A program made the translations under genes and the position numbers. 35,414 nucleotides of DNA, taken from the NCBI GenBank assembly GCA_945828315.1, contig CALZQA010000021.1, positions 1 to 35,414 of the forward strand, written 5' to 3'. Under the pieces are notes generated by a model. That model did no database searches. It had not been told where the DNA came from and saw only the letters and a program-made list of their open reading frames with translations. The stretch is from an uncultured bacterium (lineage in GTDB: Bacteria > Bacillota > Clostridia > Lachnospirales > Lachnospiraceae). Within the stretch, counting starts at the first letter, position 1, and every line of letters begins with the position of its first letter. This document shows, one piece after another, positions 23,864-32,121 of the stretch.

Positions 23864-24478
23864 ATGCAGATCGCAGGATTTATCTTGTTGGGTTATCTTT
23901 CGGGCAGCGTGTTGTATGCCCGTGTGTTTGCCCGGCTGTTCGGAAAAGAAGAAATGATCGAAAATAGCAGGGATCGAAATCCCGGTACTGCCAACGCGTT
24001 TATGTACGGTGGTTTTTGGTGTGGTCTGCTGACGCTCATCTGTGATATCGGAAAGGCTTTTATTCCGGTTTTTCTATTCATGCGCGCGGTGGAGCAGTTG
24101 CGTCCTGGTGTGATCGCCACATCACTGGTGCTGGCAGCACCGGTGGTCGGACATGTATTTCCTGTGTTTTACAGGTTGAAAGGCGGCAAAGGGATCGCCG
24201 CGACATTCGGATCGCTGCTTGGATTGTTTCCGGCATTGAAGCCGGCGGCTATACTGGCGGTGTTTTTCATTTTTTTCTCTGTTGTCCTGCGTGTCAGCCC
24301 GCACTTTTACCGCACGCTGACGGCATATCTCTGCGCGTTGTTTTGCATGGCCTTCAGCATTGACCGGAGGTCGGTGATCCTCGGATTTGCCATCATCACA
24401 GTGGCGGTCTGCATCCGCATGTTTGCAAGTCCGGAGGAAAAAGAAAAAATAAAGGTGAAATTATTATGGATGCATTGA
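23864..24478 (+). CDS. PlsY-like glycerol-3-phosphate acyltransferase
   Basis: A 204-residue integral membrane protein with at least five spans, related to PlsY, which acylates glycerol-3-phosphate from acyl-phosphate to start phospholipid synthesis. Motif 3 is well kept (VVGHVFPVFYRLKGGKGIAATFG). Motif 1 is SGSVLYARVFARLFG in place of SGSIPFGY, and motif 2 reads RNPGTANAF in place of GSGNIGATN, so it is a divergent member and perhaps a second copy with another acceptor. GGAG precedes the start. It overlaps the next gene by 13 bases, and its position between two glycosyltransferases supports a role in making a glycolipid or its lipid base. Confidence 0.8.
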   Translation: MQIAGFILLGYLSGSVLYARVFARLFGKEEMIENSRDRNPGTANAFMYGGFWCGLLTLICDIGKAFIPVFLFMRAVEQLRPGVIATSLVLAAPVVGHVFPVFYRLKGGKGIAATFGSLLGLFPALKPAAILAVFFIFFSVVLRVSPHFYRTLTAYLCALFCMAFSIDRRSVILGFAIITVAVCIRMFASPEEKEKIKVKLLWMH

Positions 24479-25581
24479 TCTTATCCTGCGGAACCGGCGG
24501 CGGTCATAATTCTGCCGGAAAAGCAGTCCTGGAGGAACTGGAAAGACGGGGACATCATGTCACGATGCTGAACCCTTATACATTGAAGAGCGAAAAGCTT
24601 TCCAGCGGAATCGATCAGACTTACATTTCAACGGTTCAGCATGCGCCGGATGCCTTTGGCGCGGTTTACAAGATCGGAGATCTGTATCGGCGGCTGCCTT
24701 TTCGTTCGCCGGTCTATTTTGTTAATCATGCGATGGATTCCGTAATGCAGGAGTATTTTGCAGAACATCATACAGATATTGTGCTGATGCCGCATTTGTT
24801 TCCGGCGGAGATCATGACAAACATGAAGCTGCATGGAATGCAGATTCCGAAAACGATGTTCATTGCAACGGATTATGTGTGCATTCCATTTACAGAGGAG
24901 ACGGAGTGTGACGCCTATGTGATCCCGGCAGAGGATCTGAAGCCGAAATTTGTCCGTAAAGGGATTCCGGAAGAAAAACTTTACCCCTTCGGGATTCCCA
25001 CCAGCGCGGGTTTTGCAGATGAAGAACCGCGTGCGCTGGCAAAACAGCGCCTGGGACTGGACCCGGATAAAAACTATATTCTGGTGGCCGGCGGCAGCAT
25101 GGGTGGTGGAAAGATTGAAGGGAGGATCACCGCACTGCGCGATCATTTTTCCAGGCGGAAGGATACGGAACTGATCGTGATCTGCGGCAGCAACCGGGGA
25201 TTATTCCAAAGATTGAGTGAGCATGCGACTCCGGGACTGATACTTATTGATCAAACGGACCGGATGGCTGATTATATGAGGGCGAGCCGGATGTTTATCA
25301 CCAAGCCGGGTGGATTGTCATCCACGGAAGCGGCGGTACGAAATGTGCCCATCGTGCATACGGCGGTGATCCCGGGATGTGAGAGCTATAATGCGGAGTA
25401 TTTTTCCGGCCACGGCATGAGTGTCTGGCCGAGAACGACGGATGAGATGATCCGTCTGGCGGAAGAATTGCTGGAACATGATGAGGAGGAAAAAAAGATG
25501 CTTGAATGTCAGCGGCACTGGATCAATCCGCGCGCCGCTACAGACATCTGTGATCTCGCTGAGCAGCTTGCAACGCAATAA
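24466..25581 (+). CDS. GT28 glycosyltransferase, diacylglycerol glycosyltransferase-like (UgtP/MGDG synthase type)
   Basis: A 371-residue peripheral membrane GT-B enzyme. The N-terminal lipid-acceptor domain opens ALILSCGTGGGHNSAGKAVLEELERRGHHV, the MGDG synthase pattern. The GT28 C-terminal domain carries ILVAGGSMGGGKIEGR and TKPGGLSSTEAAVRNVPIVHTAVIPGCESYNAEYF, the UDP-sugar-binding 'KpGGlt..Ea' motif. Such enzymes transfer glucose or galactose from UDP-sugar to diacylglycerol. It starts inside the PlsY-like gene, which points to coupled translation and a shared pathway; the order acyltransferase then glycosyltransferase fits diglucosyl-diacylglycerol-type lipids. It ends 3 bases before the bidirectional terminator at 25584. 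Confidence 0.85.
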   Translation: MDALILSCGTGGGHNSAGKAVLEELERRGHHVTMLNPYTLKSEKLSSGIDQTYISTVQHAPDAFGAVYKIGDLYRRLPFRSPVYFVNHAMDSVMQEYFAEHHTDIVLMPHLFPAEIMTNMKLHGMQIPKTMFIATDYVCIPFTEETECDAYVIPAEDLKPKFVRKGIPEEKLYPFGIPTSAGFADEEPRALAKQRLGLDPDKNYILVAGGSMGGGKIEGRITALRDHFSRRKDTELIVICGSNRGLFQRLSEHATPGLILIDQTDRMADYMRASRMFITKPGGLSSTEAAVRNVPIVHTAVIPGCESYNAEYFSGHGMSVWPRTTDEMIRLAEELLEHDEEEKKMLECQRHWINPRAATDICDLAEQLATQ

Positions 25582-25583
25582 AT

Positions 25584-25618
25584 AAAGAAGGAGAAGCATA
25601 CCCTGCTTCTCCTTCTTT
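25584..25618. terminator. Bidirectional terminator between the GT28 gene and prs
   Basis: A perfect 15-bp stem (25584-25598 with 25604-25618) and TACCC loop, flanked by A-rich sequence on the left and T-rich on the right. It serves both the plus-strand glycolipid cluster and the minus-strand prs gene. Confidence 0.9.
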
Positions 25619-25621
25619 TAT

Positions 25622-26809
25622 TTAATGATGCTCCAGCTCTCCGTTCGTGTAAGCTGCGACGATCTTCTTGATCTTGTCGTAAGGGTTCAACAGCTCGCTT
25701 AAGGAGGTGTTGTGGTTTAAGGTATCGATGATGTAAGCGATATATTTACTCATATCACAGCTGATATAGTAGTCACGGCTCAGCATCTCCTCAGACTGAT
25801 AGATCAGATTTGTGGTGAGTACGCGGTAGATGATGCCCTTCTCAACTGCCTCGTCAAATTTTGCAAAACCGTTTGTAAACAGACCAAAGGTAGAAATGAC
25901 AAAAATACGTTTTGCCTTTCTCTTCTTCAGTTCAGTTGCAACATCGATCATACTCTCGCCGGAGGAGATCATGTCATCGATGATAAACACGTCCTTGCCT
26001 TCCACGGAGGAACCCAGGAATTCATGGGCGATGATCGGATTGCGTCCGTCCACGATACGGCTGTAGTCGCGGCGCTTGTAGAACATACCAACGTTGATGC
26101 CCAGCACGTTTGCCAGATAAACCGCACGATCGGTACCACCCTCATCCGGGCTGATGATCATCATATGATCGTTGTCAAATACCAGATCATCTACATGATG
26201 GCATAATGCCTTGACAAACTGGTATGCACAGGTGACAGATTCAAAACCATGCAGGGGGATCGCATTTTGTACACGGGGATCATGGGCGTCAAAGGTGATG
26301 ATGTTCTCTACACCCATATCTACCAGCTCCTGCAATGCCAGTGCGCAGTCCAGAGACTCTCTGGAGGAGCGTCTGTGCTGACGGCTTTCGTAAAGGAAGG
26401 GCATGATCACGTTGATACGCTTTGCCTTTCCGCTGGCAGCAGCGATAATGCGCTTCAGATCCTGATAGTGATCATCGGGAGACATGTGGTTGATCTCGCC
26501 ACACATCTTGTAAGTCAGGCTGTGGTTGGTGATATCAAGCATAATATATAGATCATCTCCACGGACAGATTCTTTGATCGTTCCCTTTGCTTCGCCATTT
26601 CCGAAACGGGGGAGTGCGTGGTCGATCAGGTAGCTGTCACGCTGGTAACCCTTGAATGCGATATCGTTTGGATGAAGCTGCTGTCTGGTAGAACGCCATT
26701 TAACAAGGTATGCGTCTACTTTCTGACCAAGTGATTCGCTGCTCTTTAAGGTGATAAGCCCCAGCTTACCATGAGGGATAGACTCTAATTGAATTTCTTC
26801 ATTCGGCAT
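25622..26809 (-). CDS. prs: Ribose-phosphate pyrophosphokinase (PRPP synthetase)
   Basis: A 395-residue cytoplasmic enzyme making PRPP from ribose-5-phosphate and ATP for nucleotide, histidine and tryptophan synthesis. The ATP-side segment INVIMPFLYESRQHRRSSRESLDCALALQELVDMGVENIITFDAHDPRVQ contains the flexible loop and D-x-H. MMIISPDEGGTDRA is the ribose-binding strand and VFIIDDMISSGESMIDVATEL is the PRPP-binding loop. It is longer than the common form of about 315 residues, with an extra N-terminal part (about 1-60, IPHGKLGLITLKSSESLG) seen in clostridial relatives. It is third in the dnaD-helicase loader-prs group, 27 bases after the loader. The terminator at 25584 ends the unit. Confidence 0.94.
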   Translation of the reverse strand: MPNEEIQLESIPHGKLGLITLKSSESLGQKVDAYLVKWRSTRQQLHPNDIAFKGYQRDSYLIDHALPRFGNGEAKGTIKESVRGDDLYIMLDITNHSLTYKMCGEINHMSPDDHYQDLKRIIAAASGKAKRINVIMPFLYESRQHRRSSRESLDCALALQELVDMGVENIITFDAHDPRVQNAIPLHGFESVTCAYQFVKALCHHVDDLVFDNDHMMIISPDEGGTDRAVYLANVLGINVGMFYKRRDYSRIVDGRNPIIAHEFLGSSVEGKDVFIIDDMISSGESMIDVATELKKRKAKRIFVISTFGLFTNGFAKFDEAVEKGIIYRVLTTNLIYQSEEMLSRDYYISCDMSKYIAYIIDTLNHNTSLSELLNPYDKIKKIVAAYTNGELEHH

Positions 26810-26836
26810 GAATAATTTCCTCCATATGATGTGTTT

Positions 26837-27817
26837 TTATTTTGTCCTCTTTTGCAGGCGAATATCCGCGCCTGTGAGCTTTAACAGCGTATAATTGCTG
26901 ATAATGCGTGAAAAATTGCGCTCTGAATAGGTATCAAAGAGCTTGTCCAGATCCAGATTGCTGGAAATGATCGTTGATCTTTTCCGAAGCAGACGCTCGT
27001 TCAGGCACAAAAACAGTTGCGAGACAGAAAAACTGTTCGTAAGCTCTGTACCCAGATCATCGATGATCAGCAGATCGCAGGTGAACAGATCGTTTTCCTG
27101 CTGCTTTGCATCCGCGTCCTGATGAAATTTGCTCTTCTCTAATATATTAAATAACTGGAAAGATGTAAAGTATAAAACAGAATGACCGCTGTCCATCAAC
27201 GCCTTTGCCACGCAATTAGACAAAAATGTCTTGCCGACACCAGTGGAGCCGTAAAAGAACAGGTTGTCAAATGAGTGGTCAAACTGCTCGACGAAGGAAT
27301 GACAGGCGTTTACCGCCAATTTTGCATTGTCGAGCGGACTGCGTCCGGTAGATGGATCTATGGGTGTTTCAGAATAATAATCAAAAGTCAATGTATCAAA
27401 ATTTTCGGATTCCAAGATCAATTTGATGTTGGATTGCGTATAAATTAAGTCAATGGCTGCCTGCCGGAAGCAGTGGCAGCGCCGGTTCTCAATGTAACCG
27501 GTATCCTGACAGTCGGGACATTCGTAGACCGGCATCAGATCATCAGGGGAAAATCCTGCCTGAGCTAAAAGTGTGGTACGTTTTTTGCGCGCCTTGGCAA
27601 GCTGGTCTTTCAGTGTATTCAGAGCATTTTCATCGCCCTCCAGAAGCAGGCGTGCCTGTCGGACGCTAAAGGAAGCAATCTGATCCTCCAGCTCCTTTAA
27701 GCCGGGAACTGCAGCATAAATATCTGCTTTTTTCTTTTCCAGATGTAGTCTGGCGTTTCGCTGTTTTGTCTCGTAAGACCGCATGATCTGGTCATACTGA
27801 CTGTTAGTTAGTGCCAT
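26837..27817 (-). CDS. dnaI: DnaC/DnaI-type replicative helicase loader
   Basis: A 326-residue AAA+ ATPase that loads DnaB helicase at origins and restart forks. The N-terminal half has a coiled region and a zinc-binding motif (YECPDCQDTGYIENRRCHCF, Cys residues in C-x2-C and C-x-C order, about 106-125), typical of DnaI-like loaders. The AAA+ core has Walker A YGSTGVGKTFLSNCVA, Walker B LLIIDDLGTE and sensor/arginine region NERLLRKRSTIISSNLDLDKL...SERNFSRI. The start ATG (27815-27817) overlaps the end of dnaD by 14 bases, so the two are made together. The symbol dnaI is chosen by analogy with Bacillus; dnaC is the alternative name. Confidence 0.9.
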   Translation of the reverse strand: MALTNSQYDQIMRSYETKQRNARLHLEKKKADIYAAVPGLKELEDQIASFSVRQARLLLEGDENALNTLKDQLAKARKKRTTLLAQAGFSPDDLMPVYECPDCQDTGYIENRRCHCFRQAAIDLIYTQSNIKLILESENFDTLTFDYYSETPIDPSTGRSPLDNAKLAVNACHSFVEQFDHSFDNLFFYGSTGVGKTFLSNCVAKALMDSGHSVLYFTSFQLFNILEKSKFHQDADAKQQENDLFTCDLLIIDDLGTELTNSFSVSQLFLCLNERLLRKRSTIISSNLDLDKLFDTYSERNFSRIISNYTLLKLTGADIRLQKRTK

Positions 27818-28850
27818 ATTTTAACAATTCCTTTTCTAATTGGCTTGTATCGTAGGAACGCTGGGGAAAATCATTAAAGCGATTTTTCTTTGTATTTGCG
27901 TCGGAGCGTTTTGACGCGGTGGCTGCTTTTTCCTGGTGCAGAGCATCCAGTGCCTGAATATCCTGAAGGGAAGATACTTTGTTCTTCTTCCAGTTCTTTA
28001 AGATCGAGTCCGCATACTCAAAGCTGACCTGATGGATGGAACGGATCGTGCGCTCGCAGGCGGCTGAGATGATCTCTGTGCCAAAGCCGTATTCCTTCTG
28101 CCAGGTATTTATGTATTCCTTTTCATAAGGAACAAAGTCCCGTCCCTGAATGCCAAAAGCTTTTTTGATCGCTGTGTGCAGCTCGCTGTGGCGGCTGGCT
28201 TCCTCCTTGGCGGCAGACACGGTCGAGATGCCTGCCTTTGCCCAGGAAAGAGCGACCTTTTCCATATAATGTACACTCTTGTGTCCCTTTGCCACACATG
28301 ATTCTATCAGATAGTCGATCAGATCGCCAGAAAAATTTAAAGATTCCTTCCAATAAAGGATTGCATTCATCTCCGTGGCGTTCAGCGGATGTCCCAGATA
28401 GTGCTCCGCAACAAACAGAAGCTCTTTGATATCCGCATCCTCCTTCAGACGGCGCAGTTCTGCAGCACTGTAGTTTTCCCGGGGCGGAACATCGGCGGCG
28501 GCAGCCTTTTTCGTCTGCATGGACACTGCAGGGATCTGCGGGCTGGGTGCGCTTGCCACATCCAGAAAACAGATGCCGGTCAGCTCTTTGTTCTCATCAA
28601 ACTCCAGACGCAGTAAATGCATTTTTTCCCAATATTTTAGTGCTCGGATAATATCTTTTTCCGTGTGGTCGAACTTGTCCGCAACGTCAGAAATCGAAAA
28701 AGACATGGTGGGGTCGTTCATGCACCGGAGCAGATAAAGATATACCTTCACGTATTCTCCGTTGGCATGCACCATATATGCATCAATAAAATAGTTGGGT
28801 ACTACGGTTCTTTGAACTTCGCTGTCTCTATGTAAAGTAATATCTGCCAT
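27804..28850 (-). CDS. dnaD: DnaD-family primosome protein
   Basis: A 348-residue replication initiation/restart protein that remodels DNA and recruits the helicase loader. The N-terminal winged-helix part (FIDAYMVHANGEYVKVYLYLLRCMNDPTMSFSISDVADKFDHTEKDIIRALKYWEKMHLLRLEFDE) is followed by the C-terminal DnaB_2/DDBH2 repeats (LLFVAEHYLGHPLNATEMNAILYWKESLNFSGDLIDYLIESCVAKGHKSVHYMEKVALSWAKAGI, and a second copy near 225-300). A longer frame to 28985 crosses the predicted promoter, so the ATG at 28850 behind AGAGGAG is chosen. It is first in the dnaD-dnaI-prs unit; five DnaA boxes lie upstream. Confidence 0.88.
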   Translation of the reverse strand: MADITLHRDSEVQRTVVPNYFIDAYMVHANGEYVKVYLYLLRCMNDPTMSFSISDVADKFDHTEKDIIRALKYWEKMHLLRLEFDENKELTGICFLDVASAPSPQIPAVSMQTKKAAAADVPPRENYSAAELRRLKEDADIKELLFVAEHYLGHPLNATEMNAILYWKESLNFSGDLIDYLIESCVAKGHKSVHYMEKVALSWAKAGISTVSAAKEEASRHSELHTAIKKAFGIQGRDFVPYEKEYINTWQKEYGFGTEIISAACERTIRSIHQVSFEYADSILKNWKKNKVSSLQDIQALDALHQEKAATASKRSDANTKKNRFNDFPQRSYDTSQLEKELLKYGTN

Positions 28851-28904
28851 AAACCTATCGTCTCCTCTTGCGAAAAGCATGAACTGCTTTTCCGCTGTTC
28901 GCAC

Positions 28905-28933
28905 ATTATAGCACATAAAATTGAAAAAGAGAA
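28905..28933 (-). promoter_or_regulatory. Extended -10 promoter of dnaD
   Basis: On the minus strand TGCTATAAT (TATAAT at plus 28905-28910). The -35 position (plus 28928-28933) is weak and borders the repeated AAGCCTTGA sequences at 28932-28971, so activation or repression by a bound protein is plausible. Confidence 0.6.
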
Positions 28934-28975
28934 GCCTTGATTTTTGCGCAAAGCCTTGAAAATCAAGGCTTTGCG
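28932..28975. repeat. Large palindrome with an extra half-site near the dnaD promoter
   Basis: Arms of 13 bp (28947-28959 and 28963-28975) are separated by AAA and pair perfectly. A third copy of the half-site AAGCCTTGA lies at 28932-28940, so two alternative hairpins can form. On the minus strand it could terminate murC transcription, although no T-run follows; as DNA it is an operator candidate beside the dnaD promoter. Confidence 0.6.
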
Positions 28976-28990
28976 GGTTTGACAAAAAAA

Positions 28991-29151
28991 TGTGGATAAG
29001 TGGATAATTTTTTATGTAAACTTTAGGCCCGGTGTCATAAACCCCATACTTTCAGCATATTCTTTGAAAGAGAAGGACATGTTATGTAAATAAAATATCC
29101 ACAACGGGAGGGGATAACTTTTCAACCTCTCATTGTGGATAATGTGGATAA
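28991..29151. promoter_or_regulatory. Cluster of DnaA boxes
   Basis: Perfect DnaA boxes (TGTGGATAA, reverse of TTATCCACA) lie at 28991-28999, 29134-29142 and 29143-29151, the last two directly abutting. One-mismatch boxes lie at 28999-29007 (AGTGGATAA) and 29095-29103 (ATATCCACA, opposite orientation). AT-rich stretches separate them. The cluster fills the gap between murC and dnaD. DnaA probably binds here, to regulate the primosome genes or titrate DnaA; dnaA-dnaN are not adjacent, so this is unlikely to be the main origin. Confidence 0.75.
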
Positions 29152-29152
29152 C

Positions 29153-30589
29153 TTATTGCCCGAGAAGATGTTCGCCCACTTCCAGAATGTTTCCGGCGCC
29201 CATAGTTATTAACAGGTCACCGTCGATACAATTTTTTAATAAAAATTTTTCGATGCCGTCAAATGTTTCGGCAGTAGGGATGTAGTAGGCATCTGTGCCT
29301 CTGGCTTTCAGGCGGTCTAAAATGTCTTTTGCGCTGATGCCCAGGTCATCTGTCTCGCGGGCGGCATAGATATCTGCCAGCACGACCATGTCCGCAAGGG
29401 ATAAAGCATCTGCGAAGTCATCCAGAAACGCTTTGGTGCGGGAGTAGGTGTGGGACTGGAACACGCAGACGATACGGGAGTGCGGATAGTTTTTTGCCGC
29501 AGTCAGCGTCGCGCGGATTTCTGTCGGGTGATGCGCGTAATCGTCCACGATGGTGATGCCTTTTGCTTCCTGAAGGGAACTGTCAGCAGCATCCGTGTGA
29601 GGATGAAGCGTCCCTTTGTACTGGAAGCGGCGGTCTGTTCCGGTGAAAGCGGACAGTCCCTCCGCGATGGCCTCCGGAGCAATTCCCATCTGCGCAGCAA
29701 CCGCGTAGGCTGCCAGTGCATTGGAAATGTTATGTTTTCCGGGGACAAGCAGTTTGACGGGTGTCTGCTCTTTGTCAGCGCCATGCACGATAAAAGATGC
29801 GCAGCCAAAATCATTGTAGCTGATATCAGAGGCATAGACATCAAAGGCCTCCTCAAAGCCGTAGGTAATAACTTTAGCGGAAAGCCCTTCTGTCAGCTGC
29901 GCCCGGTCAGGAATCTCGCCGTTTAAGATAATGGCACCATCGTCTGCTGTATTGGCGAGAAAACGGTGGAAGGAATGGCGGATGTCGTCATAATCCTTGA
30001 AAAAGTCCAGATGTTCCGCCTCCACATTCAGGACAACGCTGTATTTCGGATAAAAGTGTAAAAAGCTGTTGGTGTATTCACATGCTTCGGTCACGAAACA
30101 GTCGGAGGAACCGACACGGATGTTGCCGTCGATCGCCTTTAAGATGCCTCCCACAGAGATCGTGGGATCTGCGTGAGCCGCCAGAAGGATGTGGGTGATC
30201 ATGGAGGTTGTGGTAGTCTTTCCGTGGGTGCCGGCGACAGCCACAGAACGGGCATAATTGTTCATCAGCTGTCCCAGAAACTCCGCGCGGGAAAGCAGCG
30301 GCTTGCCGGATGCTTTTGCAGCCACAAACTCGGGGTTGTCCTCGTGGATCGCTGCAGTATAGACGATCACATCGATATCGGGAGTGATATTTTCCGCCTG
30401 CTGGGGATAGGTGACCCTGGCACCAAGAGCAGAAAGCTGCCTGGTGAGGGCGGATTCCCTTGCATCTGATCCGGATACCGTAAAGCCTTCCTTTAATATG
30501 ATCTGCGCAAGACCACTCATGCTGATGCCGCCGATGCCGATAAAGTGCACATGGCAGGGCTGTGAAAAATTAACTGTATACTCATTCAT
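29153..30589 (-). CDS. murC: UDP-N-acetylmuramate--L-alanine ligase
   Basis: A 478-residue Mur ligase adding L-alanine to UDP-MurNAc in cytoplasmic peptidoglycan precursor synthesis. The N-terminal UDP-binding domain has HFIGIGGISMSGLAQIIL. The ATP-binding loop AVAGTHGKTTTTSMI (about 115-129), VTEACEYTNSFLHF and NVEAEHLDFFKD of the central domain, and VDDYAHHPTEIRATL with FQSHTYSRTKAFLDDFA of the C-terminal domain are all present. Length is normal. The promoter is probably the extended -10 TGGTATACT (plus 30634-30642). It is divergent from glgC. The DnaA-box cluster begins at its stop codon. Confidence 0.97.
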   Translation of the reverse strand: MNEYTVNFSQPCHVHFIGIGGISMSGLAQIILKEGFTVSGSDARESALTRQLSALGARVTYPQQAENITPDIDVIVYTAAIHEDNPEFVAAKASGKPLLSRAEFLGQLMNNYARSVAVAGTHGKTTTTSMITHILLAAHADPTISVGGILKAIDGNIRVGSSDCFVTEACEYTNSFLHFYPKYSVVLNVEAEHLDFFKDYDDIRHSFHRFLANTADDGAIILNGEIPDRAQLTEGLSAKVITYGFEEAFDVYASDISYNDFGCASFIVHGADKEQTPVKLLVPGKHNISNALAAYAVAAQMGIAPEAIAEGLSAFTGTDRRFQYKGTLHPHTDAADSSLQEAKGITIVDDYAHHPTEIRATLTAAKNYPHSRIVCVFQSHTYSRTKAFLDDFADALSLADMVVLADIYAARETDDLGISAKDILDRLKARGTDAYYIPTAETFDGIEKFLLKNCIDGDLLITMGAGNILEVGEHLLGQ

Positions 30590-30633
30590 GCTGTTTTACC
30601 TTCACTTTTCGATGGATTTTTTAATTCATATGT

Positions 30634-30642
30634 AGTATACCA
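30634..30642 (-). promoter_or_regulatory. Extended -10 element of the murC promoter
   Basis: On the minus strand TGGTATACT (plus 30634-30642), 45 bases before the murC start. No good -35 box is seen at 17 bases, which is common for extended -10 promoters. Confidence 0.45.
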
Positions 30643-30716
30643 CTTTTTTGACGGAGCGGGGATGTGTCTTTGCGCGAAATTTCAGGATAACCATAATTTG
30701 TAAAAAGTTACAAAAA

Positions 30717-30730
30717 TGAAAACGTTTTAG
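30717..30730 (+). promoter_or_regulatory. cre-like site upstream of glgC
   Basis: TGAAAACGTTTTAG matches 12 of 14 positions of the CcpA operator consensus TGWNANCGNTNWCA (the last two differ). It lies about 22 bases before the -35 box of glgC, where CcpA could link glycogen synthesis to sugar supply. The near-palindrome GAAAACGTTTT could also be a chance AT-rich match. Confidence 0.4.
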
Positions 30731-30751
30731 CAAAATTTTTGTATATTATGA

Positions 30752-30780
30752 TGTACAAATGAGAAATGAAGTGGTATAAT
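30752..30780 (+). promoter_or_regulatory. Promoter of glgC-glgD
   Basis: TGTACA (30752-30757), a 17-base spacer and a perfect TATAAT (30775-30780) with extended TGG. Confidence 0.7.
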
Positions 30781-30846
30781 ATTTTCAACCATATGTAATA
30801 TCACACTAGTTGATGAGCTAAAAAATATGAGCAAGAGGTGAGCGAT

Positions 30847-32121
30847 ATGATTCGTAAGGAAATGATTGCCATGTTGCTTGCAGGTGGCCAGGGAAGTCGT
30901 CTTGGCGTGCTGACAGCGGATGTGGCAAAGCCTGCAGTAGCTTTTGGTGGAAAGTATCGTATTATTGATTTTCCGCTGAGCAACTGTATCAATTCAGGTA
31001 TTGACACCGTTGGTGTCTTGACACAGTACCAGCCCCTGCGGCTGAACACCCACATCGGAATCGGTATTCCGTGGGATCTGGATCGCAATACGGGAGGTGT
31101 TACCGTCCTGCCGCCCTATGAAAAGAGTACAAACAGTGAATGGTACACCGGCACGGCGAATGCGATCTACCAGAACTTAAATTATATGGAGAACTACAAT
31201 CCGGAGTATGTGTTGATCCTTTCCGGAGATCACATTTATAAAATGGATTACGAGGTCATGCTGGATTTCCATAAGGCAAACAATGCGGATGTGACGATCG
31301 CAGTAATGCCGGTTCCCATGGAAGAGGCAAGCCGCTTCGGTGTAGTGATCACAGATGAGGAGCGTCGGATCAGTGAATTTGAGGAGAAACCGGAGCATCC
31401 CAGAAGCAATCTTGCATCCATGGGTATCTACATCTTCAGCTGGAAGGTGCTGCGTGAGGCGCTGGTGGCGCTGAAGGACCAGAACAGCTGTGATTTCGGC
31501 AAGCATGTGATCCCGTATCTGCATGAAAGAGACAGCCGGATGTTTGCTTATGAGTTTAACGGTTACTGGAAGGATGTAGGAACCTTAAGTTCTTACTGGG
31601 AAGCAAACATGGAGCTGATCGATCTGATCCCGGAGTTCAATCTGTATGAGAAATACTGGAAGGTCTACACAAACACGGGAGCGATCCAGCCGCAGTACAT
31701 ATCCCCTGATTCAAGGATCGTCAAGAGTATCATCGGCGAGGGCAGTGAAATATATGGCGAAGTATACAGCTCAGTGATCGGTGCGAATGTGGTGATCGGA
31801 AAGGGCAGTGTCGTTCGTGATTCCATTGTCATGCAGGGAACGGTGATCGGCGAGAATGTAGTTTTGGACAAGGCCATTGTGGCAGAGGATTGCCGGATCG
31901 GTAACAATGTAAAAGTAGGTGTCGGTCAGTTTGCGCCCAGCAAGTTCAACCCGAAGGTATACTGCAGTGATCTGGCTGTGATCGGCGAGAAATCTGTTGT
32001 GCCGGACAATGTTTCCATCGGAAGAAATACAGCGATTTCAGGAGCGACCGAAGCAGCTGATTACACAGACAGCTTCCTGGAAAGCGGAGATTCTATTATA
32101 AAGGCAGGTGTGAAGGCATGA
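30847..32121 (+). CDS. glgC: Glucose-1-phosphate adenylyltransferase, catalytic subunit
   Basis: A 424-residue enzyme that makes ADP-glucose from ATP and glucose-1-phosphate, the committed step of glycogen synthesis. The nucleotidyltransferase core has [73 protein letters not shown] and [20 protein letters not shown]. The C-terminal left-handed beta-helix (about 300-400, with I-I-GEGSEI and V-I-GKGSVV hexapeptides) follows. The ATG at 30847 is 6 bases after AGAGGTG; a GTG at 30838 overlaps that site and is rejected. It overlaps glgD by four bases (ATGA). In Firmicutes GlgC works as a GlgC-GlgD heterotetramer. Confidence 0.97.
   Translation: MIRKEMIAMLLAGGQGSRLGVLTADVAKPAVAFGGKYRIIDFPLSNCINSGIDTVGVLTQYQPLRLNTHIGIGIPWDLDRNTGGVTVLPPYEKSTNSEWYTGTANAIYQNLNYMENYNPEYVLILSGDHIYKMDYEVMLDFHKANNADVTIAVMPVPMEEASRFGVVITDEERRISEFEEKPEHPRSNLASMGIYIFSWKVLREALVALKDQNSCDFGKHVIPYLHERDSRMFAYEFNGYWKDVGTLSSYWEANMELIDLIPEFNLYEKYWKVYTNTGAIQPQYISPDSRIVKSIIGEGSEIYGEVYSSVIGANVVIGKGSVVRDSIVMQGTVIGENVVLDKAIVAEDCRIGNNVKVGVGQFAPSKFNPKVYCSDLAVIGEKSVVPDNVSIGRNTAISGATEAADYTDSFLESGDSIIKAGVKA

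Noticed and set aside
28991-29151. The DnaA-box cluster as the chromosomal origin oriC
   Set aside because: No dnaA, dnaN, recF or rpmH nearby, and the flanking genes (murC, dnaD) are not the usual origin neighbours. Kept as a DnaA-binding regulatory or titration site.
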